Assembly (NCBI GenBank): GCA_944350325.1
Contig: CALVOS010000005.1
Span: 1-33,949, forward strand
Source of the DNA: an uncultured Bacilli bacterium
Lineage (GTDB): Bacteria > Bacillota_I > Bacilli_A > RFN20 > CAG-826
Direction of reading: 5' to 3'
DNA: 33,949 nucleotides
Position numbers and translations under genes: made by a program. This document shows positions 15,085-22,516 of the stretch, one piece after another (within the stretch, counting starts at the first letter, position 1; each line of letters opens with the position of its first letter). The notes below the pieces were generated by a model that saw only the letters and a list, made by a program, of their open reading frames with translations, had not been told where the DNA came from and did not search any database.

Positions 15085-17472
15085 CTAGCTTCCTGGCTTC
15101 CAAAGGTAGAGGGCCATGCTGCCCTGGGGCTCGTAGGTCGCTCCCGAGCCCACGTAGAATTCCATCGGGGTGAAGATTCTCCCCGTGGTGATGTCCTGGA
15201 GGTAGGAGCCCGTCGACCGGTAGACCTCCTTGAGGATATCCGCGAAGGCCTTCGCCGATGTTCCGTCCTTGGAGACGAACGAGGTCTCCGGGGTCAGGGC
15301 CTCGCTTTCCTGGAACGCCTCGAAGCGATAGTCGTAGACGCTGGTGTCGACGAACCCAGCCATGCTCCCATCCTCTTCTCCATGCGTGGGGGCATTGCCG
15401 ATATCGATATCGGGGTCGACGCAGACATTGACGTAGTAGGCGGCCCTCCGCCTTCCGTAGATGGTCACCGTGCTTGGGGTATTCCACGTCCCTGTCTCAT
15501 CCCACTTCATTTCCACAGTCACGAGAAGGTCGTAGGATCCCTTAAAATCATCCTTGGCCTTGGCCAGCGTGTATTGTTTGTCCTCTTCGGTCGTCACGAA
15601 GTATTTCTCGAAGTATTCTCCGCTGAAATCGGAGTAGTTATAGCCTTCGCCGGCGGGACCCGGCCCATTCCCGGGCTTCATCTGGTAGGTCGTGAAGTCC
15701 GCCTGGTTCGCGAGCATCACCGCGAAGATGTCGTTTGTCATAGGGATGTTCCCATTGCTCGTCGTCAGGGTATAGGACGTTTCGCCATCAAGGTTCACGT
15801 TCGTCAGGGTATAGGTGTGCTGGGTGGGTCCTGCCACCTGGGTCATCCCCCTTCCGTTCGCGAAGTCCATCGAACCCGTGTCCCCAAGAATCAGGCGTGG
15901 CTCGTAGACCCTCTCCAGGACGATCGCAAGGGCGCGGGTCTGCGCGTAGAAGGTCCAGTCATAGCCATAAAGATGGGGGCTGCCTCGTTCTTCCCTGGGA
16001 ACCGTCACAAGCTTGACGTGGTCGATGATAACAACCTGGTAGGCGGTTATCCCGTATGAGGAAAAGACATCGACCAGGGCGGATTTGGTGCCAGTCAGCT
16101 CGTTTTCTGCTGTAAATGTAGAAGGCCAATTAGGGGAGAGCCATCCTCCCTCGCTTGTCTCTTTTAGTTGCTGGTCGTCGTTGATGAGGTCGACGAAGTA
16201 GATGTTGTAGCGGCCGCTTAGCCCCGTGATGCTGTTCGGCGCGGCGTTAGCGATGGAGTCGGCTTCCGTGATGTAGAACCGATTCGTCTCATCGTAGTTG
16301 ACGGTTGTTCCGTCATGGTTTGTCTGCACCTGTGCGTCTCCGTCCCATCGGCCTTTATTGTCCACCCCAGGCCATCCAGCATAGTCGACATCGTCGTAGC
16401 CATTGCCCATGGACCGGTTCGGGTCCAGGGCGAATCCTAGGGAAGAGCCGCTTCCTTCCTGGAAGACGACGTTCTCGTAGCGGAACACCTCCACCCTTGT
16501 CCCGGAGGTCACATTTTTCATGACCTCCCGGCTGAGCATTGGGTCATAGGTCGCGTTCGGGCCCTGGCCCCCCATGTCGTACGAGTTTCCGTCGGAGTCC
16601 TTCCCGGGGCCAGGGATGAGATTCACGGCAAGCGCGTCGGTGACGGTCTCGCCCGCGTCATATGCGTGGTTGTTTTTTCCAGAACTGAGGATGGGGTAGA
16701 GGATGAGGTCCTTCCTTCCGTTCCCGTCGATGTCCCTCGCGGCGTAATCCTGGTACTTTTCAAGAAGGGTGTTCGCGGAGAACAGAAGGAGGCTCCCGTC
16801 GTTCGGGTAGTATCCGTCCACCTGGAGGTACTCTATCTCCTCCCCCTCCTCCGTCTTCACGTTCACCACGTTTTTCTTGATAGTTTCCAGTTCCGGCCAG
16901 TGAAGATGTTTGCTGAAATGTGGTCCGAGCGCGAAGTTGCATACGAGCATCGGGGTCCAGCCGACGAGGGAGAGCGGCCAGGGCGTCCTGTCCACGACCT
17001 TCGAGACGAAGGAGGCGTTGATGTCCTCCAACTCCGAATGGGTGATGGAGGTCTTCTTCTCGAAGAAGCGGTAGTAGGAGGGGGAAGTCTCTCCCTCCAC
17101 TTCGAAGTGACCGAGCCTAGGGTCCGTCTGTTCCGCCGCTACCCCTCCATAGCAAGGGTTGGAAGTGCTGAACGAGGATTGATCCGAGCCAAGGATCTGG
17201 CTTCCTACCTGGCTATCCGAGATGTGTCCTGTTGACCCTGTGAGAGGAGTCACCTGCGCTGCGAAATAGACGTCGTAGAACGTCTGGCCCGCGTAGTCGG
17301 GATCGTTGTCGTCCCCGAGGACGTGGTTGTCGCGGATGGGGTCGCCCTGGACGATGACGTTCGCCTTGTCCGAGGCCTCATCGAAAGAGAACATCCACGC
17401 GGCGGATCCCGCGGGGATGAGGGTCGCCAGGAGCGCGATCCCCCCGAAGAGGGCGAAGAGATGCCTACGCAT
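15085..17472 (-). CDS. Large exported protein with SipW-type signal peptide
   Basis: 795 residues. The signal peptide (1-26) ends in A-G-S-A-A-W-M-F, matching the G-x-G-x-S-x-W-x-F ends of the two preceding proteins. The mature part is rich in D, G, Y, T and N, as expected for an extracellular beta-rich protein. It contains a calcium-loop-like D-I-D-G-N-G-R-K-D at 247-255. I see only three cysteines and no C-terminal anchor, LPXTG motif or membrane helix. No enzymatic motif is recognisable. The start overlaps the previous gene by 8 bases, and the signal peptidase gene follows 13 bases after its stop. By analogy with TasA/TapA operons it may be a matrix or fibre component; this is inference. 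Confidence 0.75.
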   Translation of the reverse strand: MRRHLFALFGGIALLATLIPAGSAAWMFSFDEASDKANVIVQGDPIRDNHVLGDDNDPDYAGQTFYDVYFAAQVTPLTGSTGHISDSQVGSQILGSDQSSFSTSNPCYGGVAAEQTDPRLGHFEVEGETSPSYYRFFEKKTSITHSELEDINASFVSKVVDRTPWPLSLVGWTPMLVCNFALGPHFSKHLHWPELETIKKNVVNVKTEEGEEIEYLQVDGYYPNDGSLLLFSANTLLEKYQDYAARDIDGNGRKDLILYPILSSGKNNHAYDAGETVTDALAVNLIPGPGKDSDGNSYDMGGQGPNATYDPMLSREVMKNVTSGTRVEVFRYENVVFQEGSGSSLGFALDPNRSMGNGYDDVDYAGWPGVDNKGRWDGDAQVQTNHDGTTVNYDETNRFYITEADSIANAAPNSITGLSGRYNIYFVDLINDDQQLKETSEGGWLSPNWPSTFTAENELTGTKSALVDVFSSYGITAYQVVIIDHVKLVTVPREERGSPHLYGYDWTFYAQTRALAIVLERVYEPRLILGDTGSMDFANGRGMTQVAGPTQHTYTLTNVNLDGETSYTLTTSNGNIPMTNDIFAVMLANQADFTTYQMKPGNGPGPAGEGYNYSDFSGEYFEKYFVTTEEDKQYTLAKAKDDFKGSYDLLVTVEMKWDETGTWNTPSTVTIYGRRRAAYYVNVCVDPDIDIGNAPTHGEEDGSMAGFVDTSVYDYRFEAFQESEALTPETSFVSKDGTSAKAFADILKEVYRSTGSYLQDITTGRIFTPMEFYVGSGATYEPQGSMALYLWKPGS

Positions 17473-18136
17473 CGGGATATTCCTCCCCCGCGTAGCGGAT
17501 CGTCGCGGTCAGGGAGAACTGGCTCGCGTTCAATAGGTCGCTCAGCTGCCAGTACTCCACGGTGCTGGTCGGCTCCTGCCCGTCCTTCCATTCGAAGATG
17601 GGGGAGTAGGTGATGGTGCTCTCCTCTCCCTCGTCCAGGATGGTCGAGGGAATGATCGCCTTTGTCGCGGAGAAGGAGAGGGAGGAGACCGTCTCCTCGC
17701 TTTCTTGAAGCTGGATCCTATTGAGGAACTCCGACTCCGCCGCCGACCCGTCCTCCCCGGTCTGCTGGAACCCTTCGATCGTCCAGGAAAGCTCGTAGGA
17801 GAGCGACTCGTCGATCGCGTACCCGCTGAAGGTGAGATCGATGGTCCTCGGGGCGAACTCGAGCCTCATCTCGTCCTCCCCGTTCATGAGGAGGCGGTAG
17901 TGCTCGTAGAGCTGAAGCGAAAAGGAGGCGCTGTTTGAACCGTAGACGACATGGGGGATGTCGTTGATGACGAGCTCCCCGATCTCCGCGCGGGCGCGAA
18001 CCTTGATGGATCCTCCCAGGCCCTGGGAAGGGCTGCCGCTATCGAAGCTCCACGTCGAAAACCCGGTGCCGACGATCGCCCCGAAGGACAGGAGTGGCAC
18101 TACGAGGGAAGCTACGATGCGCGTGAGTTTGGGCAA
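17465..18136 (-). CDS. TasA/CalY-like exported protein with SipW-type signal peptide
   Basis: 223 residues from a TTG at 18136 that follows AAGGAGGGG with 5-base spacing; a further TTG at 18160 lacks a ribosome site. The signal peptide is K-L-T-R followed by a hydrophobic core and V-G-T-G-F-S-T-W-S-F (22-31), the same end as in the upstream paralogue. The rest is a beta-rich secreted domain without cysteines or anchor. Camelysin/TasA proteins of similar size are released by SipW and assemble into fibres. The gene lies second in the operon, 85 bases after the first gene, and overlaps the third by 8 bases. The family assignment rests on signal peptide, size and context. Confidence 0.7.
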   Translation of the reverse strand: MPKLTRIVASLVVPLLSFGAIVGTGFSTWSFDSGSPSQGLGGSIKVRARAEIGELVINDIPHVVYGSNSASFSLQLYEHYRLLMNGEDEMRLEFAPRTIDLTFSGYAIDESLSYELSWTIEGFQQTGEDGSAAESEFLNRIQLQESEETVSSLSFSATKAIIPSTILDEGEESTITYSPIFEWKDGQEPTSTVEYWQLSDLLNASQFSLTATIRYAGEEYPDA

Positions 18137-18221
18137 AGAAACCCCTCCTTGGATAGCCAAGCGACGGGACAGGGAACCCCGCCCCGCCGCTTTGGACGAT
18201 GGATGGCGGAAAGAAGGGGGA

Positions 18222-18887
18222 CTAGGCCGCCTTCACGGAGATCTTGGCGTCGAAGTAGACGTTCAGGTTGAACTTCTTGCCGTCGAGGTCGGACTTCATG
18301 GAGTTGTACGACGAGATATCGGTGGGCTTGTTGGCGTAGATGATGCTGTCGAGCGAGCCGATCTCGATGGTCCAGGTGCCGTAGGTGTCGGCGCCGCTGG
18401 TGCTGGTGGTGTAGCCGCCTCCGTTGTTGGAGATGGTCCCGGCGTTGCTGTCTCCGTTGTAGCTGCCGTTCCAGGTGATCCAGTTGGTGAGGTTCGAGGC
18501 GGCGTCCTCAAGAGCGGAGCTTTCCGCGCCGATGGTCTCGAGGACGACCCAGTACTTGATGGTGACGTCGTTGGTCTCGAGGAGCTTCTCGTAGTCCTTC
18601 CAAGTGAGGGTGGCGGTGAGGGTGTTCCCGCTGTTGTAGGAGATGCTGTAGGAGATGCCCTCTTCCTTGTTCGAGTTGTTCACTCCGCCCTGGTCGAGGG
18701 TGAGGGTGAAGGTCTCGGCGTTCAGGGCGACGTTCATCCCCTCGATGAGCGGGGTGACGCTGATGGTGCCGGTGATGCCGTCCGCGGTACGGGCCTCGCT
18801 GGTGAACGTCCAGGCGGAGAAGCCGGATCCGACGATGGCCGCGGCCCCCAGGACGGGAAGCGCGAAGGTGAGGAATTTCTTGTGCAT
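18222..18887 (-). CDS. TasA/CalY-like exported protein, first gene of SipW operon
   Basis: 221 residues from the ATG at 18887 behind a strong AGGAGGT site; an earlier in-frame start at 18923 is not supported. The signal peptide M-H-K-K plus hydrophobic core ends in V-G-S-G-F-S-A-W-T-F (19-28). The mature part is rich in T, S, N and G with a Gly/Asn/Thr-rich stretch (about residues 135-165), as in extracellular beta-sandwich proteins. There are no cysteines, anchor or LPXTG motif. It is probably the most abundant product of the operon, being promoter-proximal with the best ribosome site. A fibre or biofilm subunit is inferred by analogy to TasA. Confidence 0.72.
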   Translation of the reverse strand: MHKKFLTFALPVLGAAAIVGSGFSAWTFTSEARTADGITGTISVTPLIEGMNVALNAETFTLTLDQGGVNNSNKEEGISYSISYNSGNTLTATLTWKDYEKLLETNDVTIKYWVVLETIGAESSALEDAASNLTNWITWNGSYNGDSNAGTISNNGGGYTTSTSGADTYGTWTIEIGSLDSIIYANKPTDISSYNSMKSDLDGKKFNLNVYFDAKISVKAA

Positions 18888-18948
18888 GTATGACCTCCTG
18901 AAATCCCAAGCGCGGTGCTTCAAGACGAATGCCCCGCTTACGGGCGCG

Positions 18949-18976
18949 ATTATTGATTTCTTTCAATTTCAATCAA
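18949..18976 (-). promoter_or_regulatory. Probable promoter of the SipW-type operon
   Basis: On the minus strand TTGATT (18976-18971), a 16-base spacer and AATAAT (18954-18949) lie about 60 bases upstream of the ATG at 18887. TTGATT and an AATCAA at 18959-18954 also form a small inverted repeat. A CCCG-CTTA-CGGG hairpin sits in the leader near 18934-18945. A second possible -10, TATTAT, lies at 18987-18982. Confidence 0.45.
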
Positions 18977-18988
18977 CCATGATAATAC

Positions 18989-19001
18989 CTACGGACCGTA
19001 G
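18989..19001. promoter_or_regulatory. Palindrome upstream of the SipW-operon promoter
   Basis: CTACGGACCGTAG is a perfect 13-base palindrome with 6-base arms, 12 bases upstream of the proposed -35. The position suits an activator, or a repressor if the alternative TATTAT box is used. The binding protein is unknown. Confidence 0.35.
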
Positions 19002-19011
19002 AGTAATTTCA

Positions 19012-19019
19012 CCCCCCCC
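19012..19019. repeat. Homopolymer C8 (G8 on the operon strand)
   Basis: An uninterrupted run of eight C lies in the promoter region of the SipW-type surface operon, about 35 bases upstream of the proposed -35. Such tracts can change length by slippage. Confidence 0.5.
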
Positions 19020-19137
19020 TTTTCCACGGAAAAGTATGGAAACCAATAGATTTTGTCGAGTAATTGGAGATACCTTCGCGCACGAACTTTCTTGAGCTCC
19101 CGCGTGAGAATTTGCAATGTCCGTCAAGAGGAACGCG

Positions 19138-19143
19138 TATGAT
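19138..19143 (+). promoter_or_regulatory. Probable -10 box of ssrA
   Basis: TATGAT ends 37 bases before the mature tmRNA 5' end. TTGCAA (19112-19117) could be the -35, but its 20-base spacing is long. The precursor would carry a roughly 30-base leader. Confidence 0.4.
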
Positions 19144-19149
19144 AACCTT

Positions 19150-19173
19150 GTATTTCCGGCGCGACGGAAATAC
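19150..19173 (+). other. Leader hairpin of the tmRNA precursor
   Basis: GTATTTCCG (19150-19158) pairs perfectly with CGGAAATAC (19165-19173) around a GCGCGA loop, ending 7 bases before the mature 5' end. It has no T run and precedes ssrA, so it is not an obvious terminator. A role in RNase P processing or precursor stability is inference. Confidence 0.5.
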
Positions 19174-19180
19174 GCCCCAT

Positions 19181-19583
19181 GGGGTCGTTCTGGCTTTGAC
19201 GGGGGATCATCCGGACTTCGATCGCAGTGGCGTGACGAGCCATAACGTCGACTAAAGATAACTGCCAACAGCTATCCTGTTTGGAGGCAGGGCTCTGCCC
19301 GCGTCTCCTACGCCGCGGCCTAACTAGGTAATCTACGGATTCCCTCCTCTCACTGAAGGAGGGCCGGCTCGTCCTCCTCCTCTCGCGTCCCGGGGGAGGG
19401 CAGGGCGTCATCAGGGACGATAAGAGCCAGCCTCCGGCCCGGGGCGGGCTACGAAAACCTCAGGGCCTGGGCTCCCCGGGAAATGGTTCTGCCTTACCGG
19501 GGGCGACAGACGCAGGACCTAAACTGTAGAAGTCGTCGCCTGGAATCCTTCGGACAGGGGTTCGAATCCCCTCGACTCCACCA
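19181..19583 (+). ncRNA. ssrA: tmRNA (one-piece)
   Basis: The 5' GGGGTCG (19181-19187) pairs with CGACTCC (19573-19579), followed by an A and an encoded CCA (19581-19583), forming the tRNA-like acceptor stem. The T-arm AGGGGTTCGAATCCCCT lies just before the 3' strand. G-A-C-G-G-G follows the 5' stem as in other tmRNAs. An internal tag frame starts at 19264 after ATAACT. The molecule releases stalled ribosomes by trans-translation with SmpB and tags the nascent chain for proteolysis. An intrinsic terminator follows. Gene order here is not conserved with any neighbour I recognise. Confidence 0.95.
19264..19323 (+). other. tmRNA proteolysis tag frame
   Basis: The resume codon GCC at 19264 follows the typical ATAACT context, and the frame ends with TAA at 19321. 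The encoded tag has 19 residues: A-N-S-Y-P-V-W-R-Q-G then S-A-R-V-S-Y-A-A-A. The start (A-N) and end (Y-A-A-A) fit known tags, but the length and the W and two R residues are unusual compared with the common 10-15 residue tags ending ALAA. Confidence 0.8.
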
Positions 19584-19595
19584 CTCGCGCAAGAC

Positions 19596-19624
19596 GGGGG
19601 CTGCGGAAGCGGCCCCCTTTCTTT
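19596..19624 (+). terminator. Intrinsic terminator of ssrA
   Basis: GGGGGC (19596-19601) pairs with GCCCCC (19612-19617), extended inward by three pairs including one G-T, around a GGAA loop, and is followed by TTTCTTT. Bases 19625-19802 up to the convergent pgmB stop contain nothing I recognise. Confidence 0.85.
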
Positions 19625-19802
19625 CGCCTTCAAGGAAACATGGAACCCTTGTGAGACACAGGAAGAATCCCGAGGCAGTTCTCAAAGGGGAAAACGAAAA
19701 CTCTTCTTATGCGTGCATATTCCAGGAAGAGCGCCTCAACTTCTTAACAAGTGGACGAGGTGGGGCGAAGGAAATTACTTCTGTTTCACGGGAGTCCCCT
19801 CG

Positions 19803-20453
19803 CTAGCGTCCCAGCCGTTCGAGAAGGGGGACGATGTCCCCGGCATCCTCTCCCTCGTAGTCCTTGAGAGGGCATTTCCGGGCGTCCTTGATCGCGAAGG
19901 AGAGGCAGCCCGCCCCGTGCGCGCTTTCGATCCCCGCGACCGCGTCCTCGACGACGAGGCATTCCCCATGGGGGAGCCCGAGGCGGTCCGCGGCGAGGGA
20001 GAACACCTCAGGGTCGGGCTTGCTCCTCCTGATGTCGTTCCCGTCGACGATGACGTCGAACTCCCCTCTTATCCCTAGCCTTTCGAGAATCCTCATCGTG
20101 TTCTTGCTCGAGCTCCCGATCGCCTTCTTGATGCCTCTTTCCCTGAGGTAGTCGAGCGCCTTTCTCGCCCCGGGGTCGATGGAGGAGGGATCGATCGCGG
20201 AAAGCCCATCCACGTAGATGCGGTTCTTCTTCTCCGCGAGAGCCTCCTTCTCCTCCGGGGAGTAGGTTCTTCCCGCCTTCTCGAGGATGATCTCGAGGGA
20301 GCGGAGGCGCGAGACCCCGCGGAGGCGCTCGTTGTCCTCCCTCTCGAAGGGAATGCCTTCCGCATCGGCGATCGCCTTCCAGGCTCTGTAATGGATTTCG
20401 TCCGTCGAGCAGATGACTCCGTCGAGATCGAAGATGACTGCCTTGATTCCCAT
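19803..20453 (-). CDS. pgmB: Beta-phosphoglucomutase
   Basis: 216 residues, the normal size. Motif I is F-D-L-D-G-V-I-C-S-T-D-E-I-H-Y-R-A-W (D9 nucleophile, D11 acid/base), which includes the substrate-specific H-x-R-A-W of beta-PGM. Motif II is I-G-S-S-S-K-N, and the S-K-P-D-P-E-V-F and V-V-E-D-A-V-A-G-I-E-S-A segments complete the HAD core. It converts beta-glucose-1-phosphate, the product of inverting GH65 phosphorylases, into glucose-6-phosphate. It starts two bases after the GH65 stop, so it is translationally coupled and ends the sugar operon. Confidence 0.95.
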   Translation of the reverse strand: MGIKAVIFDLDGVICSTDEIHYRAWKAIADAEGIPFEREDNERLRGVSRLRSLEIILEKAGRTYSPEEKEALAEKKNRIYVDGLSAIDPSSIDPGARKALDYLRERGIKKAIGSSSKNTMRILERLGIRGEFDVIVDGNDIRRSKPDPEVFSLAADRLGLPHGECLVVEDAVAGIESAHGAGCLSFAIKDARKCPLKDYEGEDAGDIVPLLERLGR

Positions 20454-20455
20454 CC

Positions 20456-22516
20456 TTAGAACTTCCTTTCCTTGGGGACGCCCCCTTCCTTGTAGCGGTA
20501 GCGCATCCCCCTCATTCCTTCCGGGAGACGGGGGGAGAAGCGGACCTTCCCTTCCTTGATCCTCGCTCCCAGGAGCCCGCGGGCGAGGTCGAGGTAGGCC
20601 CCTCCCATCGCGGCGGGATGGCTTCCCCCGATGTAGATGCCTCCGGCGAAGAGCTTCTTGCCTCCCCGGATGTCGGTGAGGGCGCTTTCCCTCATGTAGC
20701 GGACCGCCTTCCCTAGCTCCCCGCACCAGGCGGAGAGAAGGCCGTACATGGAGTTCGATAGGGAGCTCCCGCCCTCCGTGTAGGGCTCATAGAAGCGAAG
20801 GTTCCTTTTGAGGACCTCAGGGGAGTAGCGCTCCGGATGGAGGGCGAGCAGGGCGACGACGTCGGCCTGCTTGATGACCCTGGTGGGAGTCGCCTTCCCC
20901 TCCTTTCCTCCGAGGTACTCCTTCGGATCCTCGATCCTCTTCCGGAACTCCCGGTACTTGACGTCCTCGAGGGCGAAGTAGCCGTCGAACTGCTCGATGA
21001 AGCCGTCCTTCCCTGGCTTCGGGACATGGATCCTTCTCGCGAAGCGGAGCCATCCCTTGAGATCCTCCTCAGGGATGCCCCCGTAGCCCTTCTTTCTCAG
21101 ATAGGAGACGGCGTCCTCGATCTCGAAGCGGACCATCGCGTTGGTATAGGCGTTGTCGTCCACGAGCTCGTGGTATTCGTCAGGACCGATGACCCCCCTG
21201 AAGTGGAAGAGGCCATCCTCTTTGAGGGACGCCCTGCTCTTGTAGAAGCGGACCACCTCCCGGAGGACCTCCTTCCCGCCCTCGTCGAGGATCCCGAGGT
21301 CCCCGGTCGCCCTCACGTACTCCATGAGGCCATGGAGGACGTCGATCGAGATATGGATCTGGCAGTCGGCGAAGTAGGTCCTTATGGGCTCCCCGGTCTT
21401 CGGGTCCGTGACGTTATATAGGGAGCACCCCTCCACCCCGTCCTCCTGGGACTCCCAGGCGTAGAAGGCCCCTTCGAACCCGAACTCCCGCGCCTTCCGG
21501 ATCGCGCCCGGGAGGGTGTTGATCCGGTACTGGACGAGGAGGCGCGCCGCCTCCTGGTCGGTGAGGAGGAAGAAGGGGAGGAGGAACATCTCCGTGTCCC
21601 AGAAGATAGCCCCCTTGTAGACCTGGCCGGAGAGGCCCCTCGCGGGAATGGACGTCGCCTTCCTATGGTTCCCGAGGATGAGGAGGGAATAGACCGCGTG
21701 GTCGATTCCCTTCTGGAGCTCGCCCTTCCGGGGAAGGATTGCCCGCGCCTCCTCGAAGGCACGCTCGAAGGAGAAGAGGTGCCTTCTTCTCGCCTCCTCG
21801 TAGGAAAGCGGGGCCTCCTCCTCGATTTCCCCGTCGATCCTCGCCTCGCCGATCTTCCGGAGGAGGATCCTCTCCCCTTGCCGGAGAGCGGCCTCGTAGA
21901 GATATCCCGCCCGTTCCTTTTCCAGGAAGGGCCTTCTTTCGTGGTTTCCCTCCTCATGGAGGATCACCTCGACCTTCCTCCCCTCGTTGGTGATGCCCGA
22001 GGCCAGGACGGATCCATCCTCCAGGAAGGAGAGGGACTTCTCGGGGAAGTGGGGCCCGTTGATCTCGTGGATGTCGGTGGTAAGGAAGGAGGAAAGGAGG
22101 ACCTTCGTCTCCTTCCTCGCCCTCACCTCGATCTTCTGAAGGAGATGAAGCCCTCCCCCGTAGGGACAGAATCGCTCCGTCCTCACCTCGATGTCCTCGT
22201 AGACGTCCTTCCGATAGAGGATTCCGTGCCTCATGTCGAGGCGGAACTCCCGATGGAGCGCCTCCCGTCCCGGGATGGTCCCGAGCGCGGTCTCTACGCG
22301 GAAGGGGAGGGGGTCGAAGAGGTTGATGGGCTCCCTCCACTTGTCCTCCCGCTGGTCGTAGGTCCCGATGAGGGAGAAGACCGATCTCTCTTCCTTCCCG
22401 TGCTCCTCCCTGGTCCCCTTGTAGCCGACCCTCCCGTTCCCGACGAGGAAGGCGTTGGCGATCCTCTCCAGGTCCGCGGGGGAGTACTCACGCGCGATCA
22501 GGGATCGGGGCCTCAT
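20456..22516 (-). CDS. GH65 family sugar phosphorylase, short type
   Basis: 686 residues from the ATG at 22516, which follows GGAAGGT. The N-terminal domain has F-L-V-G-N-G-R-V-G-Y-K-G-T-R-E-E (about 24-39), the usual GH65 opening. The (alpha/alpha)6 domain carries G-V-I-G-P-D-E-Y-H-E-L-V-D-D-N-A-Y-T-N with the general acid E447. The phosphate-site elements are V-I-K-Q-A-D-V-V and E-G-G-S-S-L-S-N-S. GH65 enzymes cleave alpha-glucosides with inversion to beta-glucose-1-phosphate. The actual disaccharide (maltose, kojibiose, nigerose, trehalose, glucosylglycerol and others) cannot be assigned. The G-G before S-S-L-S, where the neighbour has H-E, suggests a different specificity. The start overlaps the preceding GH65 gene by 29 bases. 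Confidence 0.9.
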   Translation of the reverse strand: MRPRSLIAREYSPADLERIANAFLVGNGRVGYKGTREEHGKEERSVFSLIGTYDQREDKWREPINLFDPLPFRVETALGTIPGREALHREFRLDMRHGILYRKDVYEDIEVRTERFCPYGGGLHLLQKIEVRARKETKVLLSSFLTTDIHEINGPHFPEKSLSFLEDGSVLASGITNEGRKVEVILHEEGNHERRPFLEKERAGYLYEAALRQGERILLRKIGEARIDGEIEEEAPLSYEEARRRHLFSFERAFEEARAILPRKGELQKGIDHAVYSLLILGNHRKATSIPARGLSGQVYKGAIFWDTEMFLLPFFLLTDQEAARLLVQYRINTLPGAIRKAREFGFEGAFYAWESQEDGVEGCSLYNVTDPKTGEPIRTYFADCQIHISIDVLHGLMEYVRATGDLGILDEGGKEVLREVVRFYKSRASLKEDGLFHFRGVIGPDEYHELVDDNAYTNAMVRFEIEDAVSYLRKKGYGGIPEEDLKGWLRFARRIHVPKPGKDGFIEQFDGYFALEDVKYREFRKRIEDPKEYLGGKEGKATPTRVIKQADVVALLALHPERYSPEVLKRNLRFYEPYTEGGSSLSNSMYGLLSAWCGELGKAVRYMRESALTDIRGGKKLFAGGIYIGGSHPAAMGGAYLDLARGLLGARIKEGKVRFSPRLPEGMRGMRYRYKEGGVPKERKF

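Noticed and set aside
19549-19583. Free-standing tRNA suggested by the T-arm and CCA
   Set aside because: No anticodon arm or D-arm upstream; the acceptor strand pairs with 19181-19187, so it is the tRNA-like end of tmRNA.
19483-19806. 107-codon frame starting inside the tmRNA
   Set aside because: It lies over the tmRNA 3' half and its terminator, so it is not a gene.
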